Notes: generated from the letters alone by a model not told the origin. Positions 54,930 to 64,000 are shown, counted from the first letter of the stretch. The stretch: DNA of 64,000 nucleotides from Blastocatellia bacterium (GCA_016705245.1 JADIYM010000008.1:1-64000), one strand, 5' to 3'. Made by a program: numbers and translations.

Positions 54930-55751
54930 GTGAAGATCGGACTTGTGGTTGTCATAGTCATCGGGATCGCGACGGCCGTGCTCGTGGCGTCGTCGCAGTC
55001 GGCAGGACCCGCGGTCGCGCCGGAGCCAGCCGCAACCGAGTCGACCGAGCCTGTTGCCGGGGATTCGACTGCGCCGGTCGTCGTCGAGCTCTTTACGTCG
55101 CAGGGCTGCTCGAGCTGCCCGCCGGCCGACAAACTGCTTGCGGAAGTCAGTTCGGACCCGAAGTACGCCGGCCGCGTGATCGGGCTGTCCTTCCACGTGG
55201 ACTACTGGAACCGGATTGGCTGGGAGGACCCGTTTTCGTCGCCGGCGTGGACCGAGCGGCAACACGCGTACGCGCGGGTGCTGAGTCTCGGCAACGTCTA
55301 CACCCCGCAGGCCGTCGTCAACGGGGAACACCAGTTCGTCGGGTCCGACGCCGGGGAACTGAAACGGGCCATCGCGTCGGCCGCCGCGCCGCTCGCCGAG
55401 GTGAAGCTGTCGGCGGTCCGCGACGGCGCGCGCGTGCGCGTGTCCGTCAACGCCGAGCTCGTGAAAGCCGTCGACGCTGCGGAGTACTTCGTCTACGTTG
55501 CGCTCGCGGAGCGCGAAATCACGACGAAGGTCCTGCGAGGGGAGAACTCTGGCCGCACGCTCGTGAACGATCACGTCGTGCGACGGCTCGAGATGCCGAT
55601 CCGGATGCTCGGTAAGCGGGGCAGTGCGGCCGAGGGCTCGGTGACGTTCGACCTGGATCCGTCGTGGAAGTCGGACAAGCTCGAGGTCGTCGCGTTCGTT
55701 CAGGACCAGATGTCGATGAAAATCGTGGGTGCTGCCGTCGTGAAGCCGTAG
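54930..55751 (+). CDS. DUF1223 thioredoxin-like secreted protein
   Basis: 273 residues from a GTG at 54930, nine bases after AGGAGG. An N-terminal hydrophobic anchor (KIGLVVVIVIGIATAVLV) is followed by an Ala/Pro/Glu-rich linker and the DUF1223 domain: VELFTSQGCSSCPPADKLL (CxxC of thioredoxin type), HVDYWNRIGWEDPFSSP and TPQAVVNG. Redox function is suspected in the family but unproven. Divergent from the alpha-2-macroglobulin gene. Confidence 0.88.
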   Translation: MKIGLVVVIVIGIATAVLVASSQSAGPAVAPEPAATESTEPVAGDSTAPVVVELFTSQGCSSCPPADKLLAEVSSDPKYAGRVIGLSFHVDYWNRIGWEDPFSSPAWTERQHAYARVLSLGNVYTPQAVVNGEHQFVGSDAGELKRAIASAAAPLAEVKLSAVRDGARVRVSVNAELVKAVDAAEYFVYVALAEREITTKVLRGENSGRTLVNDHVVRRLEMPIRMLGKRGSAAEGSVTFDLDPSWKSDKLEVVAFVQDQMSMKIVGAAVVKP

Positions 55752-55813
55752 ACAGTCGGATTGGTCAGTGGGTCCGCGAACCGACGGTTGAGCCCGGGGC
55801 GAGTGAGGCAACG

Positions 55814-56118
55814 GTCGGCCCGTCGCTGCGCTCCGGGTTCTGGGTCGGCGATGGTCCTGTTTGACGGGCCGTGGCAACGCGTCCCGTTTGACCCAGAACC
55901 CGGAGCGCAGCGACGGGCCGACGTACGCCCCAAAGCAGTTGGAGGCCACAGCGGCTGAGCCTGTTTGACGGGCCGTGGCAACGCGTCCCGTTTGACCCAG
56001 AACCCGGAGCGCAGCGACGGGCCGACGTACGCCCCAAAGCAGTTAGAGGCCACAGCGGGTGGAATCCACGGCGAGTGAGGCAACGGTCGACCCGTCGCTG
56101 CGCTCCGGGTTCTGGACC
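55814..56118. repeat. REP elements, variant B (family 1)
   Basis: Cores CCCGGAGCGCAGCGACGGG at 55814-55846 (-), 55890-55922 (+), 55994-56026 (+) and about 56086-56118 (-). A unit of about 104 bases with an identical GTACGCCCCAAAGCAGTT flank is duplicated. The only other copy carrying any variant-B arm is the hybrid at 11385. Confidence 0.85.
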
Positions 56119-56145
56119 GACGCGATCCTGACAGTGTTCCTCCCC

Positions 56146-56174
56146 AGTCACCGCAAGTTCACCCCCCGTTCACC
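56146..56174 (+). promoter_or_regulatory. PHO-box-like direct repeats upstream of phoX
   Basis: AGTCACC, GTTCACC and GTTCACC begin at 56146, 56157 and 56168, exactly 11 bases apart with four-base spacers. This is the GTTCACC form of PhoB/PhoP box known from actinobacteria. It lies 102 bases before the PhoX start. Confidence 0.7.
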
Positions 56175-56275
56175 ATCACGTCAGAGCTCCGAAAGGCAGT
56201 CCGGCTACCGTCGGCCTTCCTGCGGCAGCGCGGCGGCGTTGCTCAATTCGTGTGGCTCACCAAGGAGTTCTACCC

Positions 56276-58621
56276 ATGACCGATTCCGCACTCTCTCGTC
56301 GTCGATTCCTCGTCTATTCCGGCGCCGGCGTTGCCGGGCTCGCGACCTCGTCCGCGCTCGGCCCGCTCGCACAGGCTGACACGTTTTTCTCGAACGAAAC
56401 GCCAGTTACATTTGCTCGAGCCATCGCTGCCTCGCGCGGCCTCGGCCAGCGCGCCGCGACGTGCCCGATCCCGCTGCTCCGCGATGGGGTCGACGCTGCC
56501 GACGAGGCCACAGAGTTCGCGACGTTCACTGTCGAAGACGACTTCGTGCTCGCGCGAGGGCTCGAGTATTACGTGATCATTGAATGGGGAGAGTCCGTCG
56601 CCGGATCGCGCTTCGGCTACAACGCCGATTACACCTCACTCGTTCGCGTCATCAATCCGTTTCAGAAAGGCGATCTGCTGCTGACGGTCAATCACGAATA
56701 CGTGAGCGGCATTCCGTGGCAGCAGACCTTTCATGAGGTCACGGGCATCGCGCTTCCATCGGTACAACTCGACGCGTCGAACAAGCTCGTCGTACTTGGA
56801 ACGCAACTGGCCTCGAACTCGGTCGACATCGACGACCCGACACTCACGTCGCTCCAACGCGCGGCAATCGTCGAGTTTTGCCGGCAGGCGATGATCGATC
56901 AGGGCGCGTCAGTCGTTCGGCTCAGACCCGATGCGTCCGGCAGGCTCTTCCGCGTGGCCGGAGCGGCCGAGGAGCGTCGGATCACCGGAATCTCGGGCCT
57001 CGACAATCCGTCCGAGCGTCTGACGTCCGACGGGCCGGCGGTTTCCGTCTTCACGCGCTTCAACGACGATCTGCTCGGCAGCGAAGTCATAGGGACCTAT
57101 GGCAATTGCAGCGGAGCGACGACGCCGTGGGGAACGGTGCTCACGTGCGAAGAGAACTTCCAGTTCGTCGTACCCGAGGACGTGCGGCCAAACGGGAGAG
57201 CTTTCCCCAGCTCAACCGTGAAATTCGCGCTCGCGGCGCGAAATGCTGCGACGGGACTGGCCGACCAGATCAACGGCACCGGCAATCCTTTCAAGTTGCA
57301 GGGGAACAAATACGGATGGTGCGTCGAGATCGATCCGGCGCGGCCGACATCGCGCCCATCCAAGAGGACTGCGCTTGGCCGGTTCCGGCACGAAAATGCT
57401 GCGTTCCGTGCTGACGAAGGCAGGCCGCTGGCCGTCTACATGGCCGACGATCGTCGCGGAGGACATGTCTGGAAGTTCGTCAGCGCGGGCCTCTTTCGCC
57501 AGAACAATGGCAAACCGCGCAACAGCGCGCTGCTCGCGCAGGGCACTCTCTACGTGGCGAGGATCAACCCGGACTTCACCGGACAGTGGATCCCGCTCGT
57601 CGCGAGCACGCCGGTGAATCCCGTCCGGCCGTCGAATCTCGCTGGCGGCCGCATCCGGCTTCCGAAGCGGACGAACCCAATCAACGTGGCTGCCGATGGC
57701 GGTACGACCCAGTTCTCGACCGACGCAACGGTCGATACGTTCGCCGCAACCTGGCCGACACTTGGATCGCTCTACGTTGGCTCGACTCCCGAAGAGCAAC
57801 TGGGTGCGATTCTCACTGATGCGTTTGCCGCTGCAAACGCCGCCGGAGGAACTCCGTCCGCCCGTCCCGAGGACGTGGAAGTGCATCCGATCGACAAGAG
57901 TGTCTATATCGCCTTTACCGACAACACGTCGGGCGGCGACGGTGGTCCGGATAAGCGGATCTTCGTCGATTCGGCGAGCACGAATTCCCGTCAGTACGGC
58001 AGACTGCTGCGCATCGCAGAGTCGGGCAACGACCCGGCGGCGACGACGTTCGCGTGGGGCGCCTTTGTCGAATCGGGCGAGCCGTTCGAGGGCGGGGGCG
58101 GGTTCGCCGCGGCCGACAACCTGATGTTCGACCGTGCCGGCAACATGTTGATGGTGACGGACATGTCGACCGAGAACTTGAACCAGGCGGTTCCGCAGAG
58201 AACGGGAACAACGGCACCCGGAAAGGAAGCGTTCCGCGGGATATTCGGCAGCAACACGATCTGGTTGATTCCGACGTCCGGGCCGGATGCCGGAACGCCT
58301 ATTTGTGTCGGTTACGGACCGTCGGAGTGTGAGGTTACGGGCCCGACGCTGACGCCGGCCGAGGATCAACTCATCGCTTCGGTTCAGCATCCCGGCGAAG
58401 TCAATGGCGTTCGAGGTCGTGTGCTTCCTGAATCCGAGAGCCGTCAGTTCAGTCTCATGACGACCACCGGAACGCCGTTCACACAGTCGCGTACCGTGCC
58501 GCTCGGAAGCAACTTCCCAAGCGTGAGCGAGTTGAACGCTCCTCCTAAGCCGTGCGTAATCGGGATTCGGGCCTCGAGCGCACTCGAAAGTCTCGCCCGG
58601 CGTGATTCCAACGCCGACTAA
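56276..58621 (+). CDS. phoX: PhoX-family alkaline phosphatase (Tat-exported)
   Basis: 781 residues, from the ATG at 56276 with AAGGAG upstream. A twin-arginine signal (SRRRFLVYSGAGVAGLA) exports the folded enzyme. Metal and active-site segments of PhoX are recognisable: LLTVNHEYV, CSGATTPWGTVLTCEENF, TALGRFRHE, YMADDRRGGHVWKF and NLMFDRAGNMLMVTD. It releases phosphate from phosphomonoesters with calcium and iron cofactors. A PHO-box-like array lies upstream and a strong terminator downstream. The next gene is a TonB receptor. Confidence 0.93.
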   Translation: MTDSALSRRRFLVYSGAGVAGLATSSALGPLAQADTFFSNETPVTFARAIAASRGLGQRAATCPIPLLRDGVDAADEATEFATFTVEDDFVLARGLEYYVIIEWGESVAGSRFGYNADYTSLVRVINPFQKGDLLLTVNHEYVSGIPWQQTFHEVTGIALPSVQLDASNKLVVLGTQLASNSVDIDDPTLTSLQRAAIVEFCRQAMIDQGASVVRLRPDASGRLFRVAGAAEERRITGISGLDNPSERLTSDGPAVSVFTRFNDDLLGSEVIGTYGNCSGATTPWGTVLTCEENFQFVVPEDVRPNGRAFPSSTVKFALAARNAATGLADQINGTGNPFKLQGNKYGWCVEIDPARPTSRPSKRTALGRFRHENAAFRADEGRPLAVYMADDRRGGHVWKFVSAGLFRQNNGKPRNSALLAQGTLYVARINPDFTGQWIPLVASTPVNPVRPSNLAGGRIRLPKRTNPINVAADGGTTQFSTDATVDTFAATWPTLGSLYVGSTPEEQLGAILTDAFAAANAAGGTPSARPEDVEVHPIDKSVYIAFTDNTSGGDGGPDKRIFVDSASTNSRQYGRLLRIAESGNDPAATTFAWGAFVESGEPFEGGGGFAAADNLMFDRAGNMLMVTDMSTENLNQAVPQRTGTTAPGKEAFRGIFGSNTIWLIPTSGPDAGTPICVGYGPSECEVTGPTLTPAEDQLIASVQHPGEVNGVRGRVLPESESRQFSLMTTTGTPFTQSRTVPLGSNFPSVSELNAPPKPCVIGIRASSALESLARRDSNAD

Positions 58622-58641
58622 CCCCGCCGCAGGCACGTCGG

Positions 58642-58675
58642 ACGCCGCCTCGGACTCCCGTCCGAGGCGGCGTTT
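58642..58675 (+). terminator. stem-loop terminator after phoX
   Basis: ACGCCGCCTCGGA pairs perfectly with TCCGAGGCGGCGT (13 bp) across a six-base loop and runs into TTTG. It lies 21 bases after the stop. Confidence 0.75.
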
Positions 58676-58808
58676 GCACGCGGGAAGCCATGTTTAAGAC
58701 AGATTTCATACGATCGAAACAGTCCGCTCACCGCCCGCCGGAATACTCCATCTCTTCGTTCAGGCTGAATTACACGAAGGAGTCGGTCCGAGGACTTCAA
58801 GGGAATTT

Positions 58809-61591
58809 ATGATTCGGAAATTTGCACTCGCCAGCCTCTGTTTTCTGCTCACCGGGCTGCCCGTTTTCACCACCCTGGCGCTCGCACAGGACGCCAAGGG
58901 CACGCTGACCGGCTTCATCGGCGACGCGCGCAGCGGCGACTTCATCCGTGGCGCGAGCGTCGAGATCGTCGGCGTCCAAGACCGTCACGACGGGAGTCGA
59001 CGGAGACTTCAACGTCGGCTTCCTGCGGGCACGTACTCGGTGCGGTTCACTTTCGATGGGTATACCTCGCAAACTCGTGAGGGCATCGAGATCGTCGCCG
59101 GCGACACGATACAGCTCGACGCCGTGCTGAGCCCGTTGGATACGGCGAGCAAGTGACCATCGTCGCGGGCGCCGGCGGCGACATCGCGGCGCAGTACGAA
59201 GATCGCAAGCCGGCCACCACGATCTCGGACGCCGTGTCGAAGGCCGAGATGGCCGCGGATCCGTCGTCGAGCGCTTCGGGAGTTCTGCAGCGCGTGACGG
59301 GCGTTACCGTGCAGGACGACTTCGTGTTCGTGCGCGGCCTTGGGGAACGCTACTCGAACACGGTCATCAACGACGCGCTCGTCCCGACGCCCCAACCTGA
59401 CCGCAAGGTCGTCCCGATGGACCTCATCCCGACCAACCTGCTCCAGAGCGTGAAGATCCTCAAGACCTTCACGCCGGACCAGCCCGGCGAGTTCTCGGGC
59501 GGCCTGGTCCGGCTCGAGACGGTCGAGCTTCCGAAGTCGGCATCGCTCAGCGTCGGATATTCGATCGGCTTCAATGACCAGACGCACGGTGGCGACCTCG
59601 ACTTCCTTAGCTATCCCGGCGACAGCCTCGACTTCTTCGGCTTTGGCCTCAACCGTCGCGCGCTGCCCTCGATCATTCCGACCGACGAGCGCCTGTTGCG
59701 CGGCAACATCTTCGTTCCGGGCGGATACACGCCCGAGGAACTGCAAGTGTTCGGTCAGTCGTTCGAGAACGTCTGGTCACCGGAAGCCCAGGGCACGCGC
59801 CCGGACTTCAGCGGGACCATCTCGGGCGGTAACACGTTCGGCAAGCTCGGCGTCGTCGGCGCAATCGGGCTCAAAAACGAGCAGCGCTCGCAGCGGGAGC
59901 GGCGGATCTTCTACCAGATCGACACGGGCGGCGAGCTGACGGAGCAGGCGAATTACGACTACGACGTGAGCGAGGAGACGTCGCGACTCGGCGCCACGGC
60001 GAACCTCGCCTACCAGCTCTCGACGAACCACAAGCTCTTCTTCAAGAACCTGTTTTCGAACCAGTCGACCGACGAGGCGCGCATCTTCGAGGGCCTCAAC
60101 GGCGACCGTGGCAACATCCTGCGCAATCAGCGACTCCGCTACATCAATGAGCGCATCCTGACGAGCCAGGTTTCCGGCAACCATCTCTTCTCGGCTATCG
60201 GCAATGCGATTCTCGACTGGCGCTTCACTTATTCGAGAGCGCGCCTCGACGAGCCGGACCTTCGCGAAGCCCTCTACGAGCAGAGCCCGATCACGGGCGA
60301 TTTCACGTACCTCGACCAGAACCAGAGTCTGTTCCGGCTCTTCAACACGATGCGCGAGAACCTGCGCGAGCCGGCATTCGACGTCTCGCGCTTCTGGTTC
60401 CTCTCGAAGGTCACGTTCAGCCTGAAGGCTGGCGCCTCGTACTCGAACCGCGACCGGTTCTTCGAGTCGCGCCGCTTCCGGTTCACGCCGCGTTCGCTGT
60501 TCGGCATCGACCTGACGCAGACGCCGGAGCAACTGCTCGCCTACGACAACATCAACCCGACGCGCGGGTTCGAAATTCGCGAAGAAACGCGAAACACCGA
60601 CACGTTCGTCGCGCGGCAGGACGTCACTGCCGGCTACCTGATGGGCGACGTCACGCTCGGCAAGTGGCGATTCATCGGCGGCGCCCGCGTCGAGCGATCG
60701 ATCCAGCAAGTCCGGACGTTCGAGCCTTTCAAGGCCTCGACGCCGTCCGTGAATGCGAACCTCGACAACACTGACTGGCTGCCGAGTTTCGGCGCCGTCT
60801 ATGCGCTGACGCCGACGCAGAACATTCGGGCCGGATACAGCCGGACGTTGTCTCGCCCGCAGTTCCGCGAGCTCAGCCCGTTCGAATTCACCGATGTCAC
60901 GGGCGGGCGGTCGTCGGTCGGCAATCCGGACCTGCTCCGGACGATCATCACCAACTACGACGTGCGATACGAGTGGTACCTTTCGCCGGACGAGATCTTC
61001 TCGGTCGGCTACTTCTACAAGGGACTTGACGATCCGATCGAGAATGTCGTCGAGCCGGGCGCGCATATTCGAACGTCGTTCCGGAACGCCGACCGCGCGA
61101 AGAACCAGGGCCTCGAGTTCGAGTTCCGCAAGAACCTCGGGTTCGTCTGGAACCGCCTCGCGAATGCGACTGTCAGCCTGAACTACACGTACGTCGATTC
61201 GAACGTCGAGATCGGCGAGCAGGACCTCTCGATCGTGACGTCGACCGAGCGTCCGCTCGTGGGCCAGTCGAAGCACATCTTCAACTCGAACATCGCGTAC
61301 GAGATTCCCAAGTGGCAGTTCGACGCGCGGCTGTTCTTCAACTACACGGGCGAGCGGATCACGGACGTCGGTTCGCTCGGGCTGCCTGACATTCTCGAGC
61401 ACGGATTTCCGGCGCTCGATGCACGGTTTTCGAAGAAGTTTGGAGGAGGCGACGTCAAGCGCTGGAGCATCGATTTCGAGATGCAGAACCTCCTCAATCG
61501 CCAGCACGACGAGCGCCAGGGCGGCCTGCCCTTCCGGATCTACCGGTCGGGAAGGGACTTCCAGTTCGGCGTTTCCTACACCATCTTTTAA
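58809..61591 (+). CDS. TonB-dependent receptor, interrupted by three apparent frameshifts
   Basis: Signal peptide (MIRKFALASLCFLLTG) and a carboxypeptidase-regulatory-like domain read in three alternating frames: GASVEIVG, then SKTVTTGVDGDFNVG, then LPAGTYSVRFTFDGYTSQ, and after SPLDTAS the plug continues as EQVTIVAGAGGDIAAQYED. Shifts map near 58970-58976, 59016-59022 and 59144-59151. The remaining barrel is open to the end (QFGVSYTIF). About 927 residues when joined. Being beside PhoX, and 17 bases before a beta-helix gene, it probably imports a phosphate compound. Three indels in 180 bases fit a local consensus problem, though decay is possible. Confidence 0.85.
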
Positions 61592-61607
61592 ATCTTGGAG
61601 AGTTCAC

Positions 61608-62906
61608 ATGAATCGCATTTTTTCTGCTCTCGTCCTGATGGCGGCCTTTGCGGTCCCGTTCGTCGGGACCTCAACTGAGCCGGCGCTCGCTCAGGGCGGC
61701 GAAGTCGTCGTCCTCTCGGGCGACATCACACAGAACCTGACGCTGAAGCGGAAGAAGACCTACCTGTTGCAGGGTGGCGTCTTCGTCCGGTCGGGTGCCA
61801 AACTGACGATCAACAAGGGCACGACGATCTTCGGTGACACCGGATCCTTCCTCGTGATCGACAAGGGCGCGAGGCTCATTGCCAAGGGCACGGCAACGAA
61901 GCCGATCGTCTTCACGAGCGCCCAGCCGGCCAACCAGCGCCGTCGCGGTGATTGGGGCGGCCTGATCTACAACGGCAATGCGCCACTCAACATCCCCGGC
62001 GGCGTTGCCCAGGGCGAAGGCGGCACAGGCGAGTACGGCGGCACGAACCCTGAAGACAACCAGGGCACGCTTCGCTACGTGCGCGTCGAGTACGGCGGCT
62101 TCCCGATCAGCCCGGACAACGAGCTCAACTGCATCGCGTTCCAGGGAACCGGCAGCGGGACGACGGTCGAGTTCGTCGAAGCGCTCAACGGCGGCGACGA
62201 CGGCTTCGAGTGGTTCGGTGGCACGGTGAACGCGCGCAACATCGTCTCGGTGGGTGCGCAGGACGACAGCCTCGATTGGACGTTCGGATGGACCGGCATG
62301 GTTCAGTTCGCTGTCGTTCAGCAGCGCGCGGACGGCTCGGGCGTCGGTGATCGCGCGATCGAAGCCGACAACAACGAAACGGACTTCAGCTTGACGCCGC
62401 GCTCGGCCCCGATGTTCCAGAACGTCACGTTCATTGGCGATCCGGATCCGACTTTTTCGGGCAGTACGCAGGGTATCGAGCTCCGTCGTGGCACGGCGGG
62501 CCAGTTCCGGAATTTCATCGTACAGGGATTCAAGAACAACGGGCTCCGCATCACGGATCAGGCTACGTACGATCAGTACACGTCGAATGCTCTCGACCTG
62601 CAGGGATTCATCTTCTTCAACAACAAGAACGGTGACAACCTTGCCGGCACGACGCTTACGGCCCTCGAGAGCGAAGGTCTCGCAGCTCAGAAGATCCTGA
62701 ACCAGGTGGATCCTCAGCTCGCGAACCCGTTCTCGAAGACGGCGCCGGACCTCCGACCGGCAGCAGCATCGCCAGCGCTCAATGCGGCAAACGTTGCGCC
62801 GAAATTCTCGGATTCGTTCTTCGTCACGGCGAACTACGTTGGCGCGTTCGACAGCACGAACGACTGGATGGCGGGATGGACGAGCTTCGCCAGTCCGGCG
62901 CAGTAG
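61608..62906 (+). CDS. secreted beta-helix-like protein beside TonB receptor
   Basis: 432 residues with a signal peptide (RIFSALVLMAAFAVPFVG). It starts VVVLSGDITQNLTLKRKKTY, then LTINKGTTIFGDTGSFLVID and GARLIAKGTATKPIVFTS, the pattern of parallel beta-helix secreted proteins seen beside TonB receptors. A further region has WGGLIYNGNAPLN and EYGGFPISPDNELNC. No enzyme motif. The next-but-one gene is a clear paralogue. It is the likely surface partner of the receptor in a shared uptake unit. Confidence 0.85.
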   Translation: MNRIFSALVLMAAFAVPFVGTSTEPALAQGGEVVVLSGDITQNLTLKRKKTYLLQGGVFVRSGAKLTINKGTTIFGDTGSFLVIDKGARLIAKGTATKPIVFTSAQPANQRRRGDWGGLIYNGNAPLNIPGGVAQGEGGTGEYGGTNPEDNQGTLRYVRVEYGGFPISPDNELNCIAFQGTGSGTTVEFVEALNGGDDGFEWFGGTVNARNIVSVGAQDDSLDWTFGWTGMVQFAVVQQRADGSGVGDRAIEADNNETDFSLTPRSAPMFQNVTFIGDPDPTFSGSTQGIELRRGTAGQFRNFIVQGFKNNGLRITDQATYDQYTSNALDLQGFIFFNNKNGDNLAGTTLTALESEGLAAQKILNQVDPQLANPFSKTAPDLRPAAASPALNAANVAPKFSDSFFVTANYVGAFDSTNDWMAGWTSFASPAQ

Positions 62907-63454
62907 TGCGTTTCGGATGTTCATCGAAGGGGGCTGCCGCACACCGTGCGGCGGCCCTCATCGTCTTGCTGACGATGCTCGTCGCGACCGGATGCGGCAC
63001 GTCGGTGTTTTCGGCACGCGGACCGAGGCCGTTATCCAATGCGGCGGCGAGCCCAGAGGAATTGATGATCCGATTGATCGACGCAACGTCGCGAGACGAC
63101 GTTCCGGCGATCAAGAACCTTCGGATCACGAAGGACGAGTTCTGCCAATACGTTTGGCCCGAGCTTCCAGGGAGCAAGGTACCGAATGTTTCGTGCGACT
63201 TCGCGTGGGATCAGGCGACCCTGAAGAGTCTGAGCGGACTGACGCGATTGCTCGATCAGCATCGCGGGCGAAAATATGAGTTCATATCGCTGCGCTACCC
63301 CGGCGCGCCCGAGCACCACGAGTCGATAGTCGTGCACAAGGCGCCAACGGTATCACTGCGCGACGAGAAGGGAATCGTGCACGAGGTACGAATCTCGGGG
63401 TCGATCCTCGAGATGGACGGACAGTTCAAGCTGTTCAGCTTCGTCGTCGAGTAG
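62876..63454 (+). CDS. lipoprotein coupled to the beta-helix gene
   Basis: 192 residues from an ATG at 62876 overlapping the preceding gene by 31 bases; a GTG at 62906 overlapping its stop as TAGTG is an equally good start. The lipobox is VATGC. The mature domain (SPEELMIRLIDATSRDDVPAIK onwards) has two cysteines (DEFCQYV and VSCDFAW). Unknown family. Overlap suggests it joins the same envelope unit. Confidence 0.7.
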   Translation: MDELRQSGAVVRFGCSSKGAAAHRAAALIVLLTMLVATGCGTSVFSARGPRPLSNAAASPEELMIRLIDATSRDDVPAIKNLRITKDEFCQYVWPELPGSKVPNVSCDFAWDQATLKSLSGLTRLLDQHRGRKYEFISLRYPGAPEHHESIVVHKAPTVSLRDEKGIVHEVRISGSILEMDGQFKLFSFVVE

Positions 63455-63469
63455 ACCGACTGTCGATCA

Positions 63470-63561
63470 TTGCGCGAAGCGCTTTGGAGTGCGGCGTGAA
63501 TCGCCGCTTTGGATCGATCCAAAGCGGCGATTCACGCCGCACTCCAGGGCGCTTCGCGTAA
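63470..63561. repeat. second copy of the family 6 palindrome
   Basis: Arms of 46 bases meet at GGATCGATCC. The inner arms are TGAAT against ATTCA, where the 54.8-kb copy has CGCAG/CTTTG, so a paired change keeps the fold. Two outer mismatches remain. Confidence 0.9.
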
Positions 63562-63598
63562 GAGGGATGTCGCGCGTGATCTCGCCGTGTAACACCCC

Positions 63599-63645
63599 GT
63601 TCACAGAGAGTTAACTCTGTGACAACTGAGTGCCCGTGCTAGTCT
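63599..63645 (+). promoter_or_regulatory. second PHO-box-like array and -10 upstream of the last gene
   Basis: GTTCACA, GTTAACT and GACAACT start at 63599, 63610 and 63621, again 11 bases apart. TAGTCT at 63640-63645 fits a -10 placed as in PhoB-dependent promoters. The first two units also form an imperfect palindrome (CACAGAG, CTGTG). Confidence 0.5.
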
Positions 63646-63702
63646 GCAATCAAGGCTGGAGGTTCCCGCATTCGCTGAACAATTCGTGCCGGGAGGTGGG
63701 CA

Positions 63703-64000
63703 ATGCCGCTTCGCACTCCGCTGTGTATCTTCGCGAGCCTTGTGCTTGCGTTGTCTGGAGCGGTTGGAAATCCTACGCAGGCCGGCAGTTCGCGGATCAC
63801 GGTTCTTCGCGGCAGACTCGAGCGCAACGTCACGCTCAAACCCACGAGGACGAACGTCATCGACGGCATCGTCGTCGTCGCTTCGGGAACCACGCTTCGG
63901 CTGCGACCCGGGACGACAGTGCTGGCAGGGTCCGGTTCGGCGCTCGTGGTCGAACGCGGTGCGAAACTGATCGCCGATGGGACGCCTGAGCTCCCCGTCG
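63703..64000 (+). CDS. secreted beta-helix-like protein, paralogue of the 61.6-kb gene (3' end off the window)
   Basis: 99 codons visible from the ATG at 63703, which follows GGGAGGTGGG, with no stop before the edge. A signal peptide (PLRTPLCIFASLVLALSG) leads into VLRGRLERNVTLKPTRTN, TLRLRPGTTVLAGSGSALVV and GAKLIADGTPELPV, aligning with VLSGDITQNLTLKRKKTY and its followers in the 61.6-kb protein. A PHO-box-like array lies about 75-105 bases upstream. Confidence 0.85.
   Translation, partial: MPLRTPLCIFASLVLALSGAVGNPTQAGSSRITVLRGRLERNVTLKPTRTNVIDGIVVVASGTTLRLRPGTTVLAGSGSALVVERGAKLIADGTPELPV

Noticed and set aside
58681..58730. PHO box before the TonB receptor
   Set aside because: Weak partial matches (GTTTAAG, ATTTCAT) do not keep the GTTCACC core; too degenerate to claim.

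Overview
The window is about 64 kb of GC-rich bacterial DNA from a Gram-negative, probably aerobic heterotroph. The evidence is two TonB-dependent receptors (one with an N-terminal carboxypeptidase-regulatory-like domain), many lipoproteins, Tat-exported phosphatases, a histidine-to-glutamate (Hut) route and a sigma-54-type promoter. The mix is most like Acidobacteriota or a neighbouring deep-branching phylum; this is an inference from gene style, not a phylogenetic result. No rRNA, CRISPR, prophage or integron was seen. One tRNA (Val, anticodon CAC) is present.

Layout. 0-10 kb: mostly minus-strand exported proteins (a coiled-coil membrane protein, a PepSY-like lipoprotein, a beta-propeller pair, inorganic pyrophosphatase) plus a plus-strand SAM hydrolase. 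10-11.6 kb: a REP-associated tyrosine transposase (RAYT) beside a strange block of pure G and C runs and a field of decayed REP elements. 11.6-17 kb: outer-membrane protein, thiolase, hutH, hutU. 17-20.6 kb: a minus-strand row of NMN-adenylyltransferase-like, vWA/zinc-ribbon, truncated pyruvate-kinase-like and amidohydrolase genes. 20.7-29 kb: thiol-redox pair, recG, HU, a sigma-54-driven small secreted protein, a STAS protein, tRNA-Val, lytic transglycosylase. 29-36 kb: proteostasis island (hsp20, grpE, a ClpA-like unfoldase) and a PP2C phosphatase. 36-44 kb: beta-helix protein, PhoD phosphatase with a TonB receptor, ttcA. 44-55 kb: family-5 uracil-DNA glycosylase, cytochrome P460-like protein, M1 aminopeptidase, a giant alpha-2-macroglobulin, DUF1223 protein. 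56-64 kb: PhoX phosphatase behind an actinobacterial-style PHO box, TonB receptor, beta-helix secreted protein, lipoprotein, and a second beta-helix paralogue running off the right edge behind another PHO-like box.

Two themes stand out. First, phosphate harvesting: two unrelated exported phosphatases (PhoD, PhoX) each sit beside a TonB receptor, and direct repeats with 11-bp period lie upstream of PhoX and of the last gene. Second, the gaps between genes are filled by at least six families of palindromic repeats. One family flanks the RAYT gene and shows a compensatory base change that keeps its hairpin.

Caution: at least seven apparent one- or two-base indels break otherwise intact genes (recG, a membrane protein at 29.4 kb, the ClpA-like gene, its downstream neighbour, and the 58.8-kb TonB receptor three times). 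With the G/C-run block this suggests residual consensus errors, so the breaks should not be read as true pseudogenes without raw reads.
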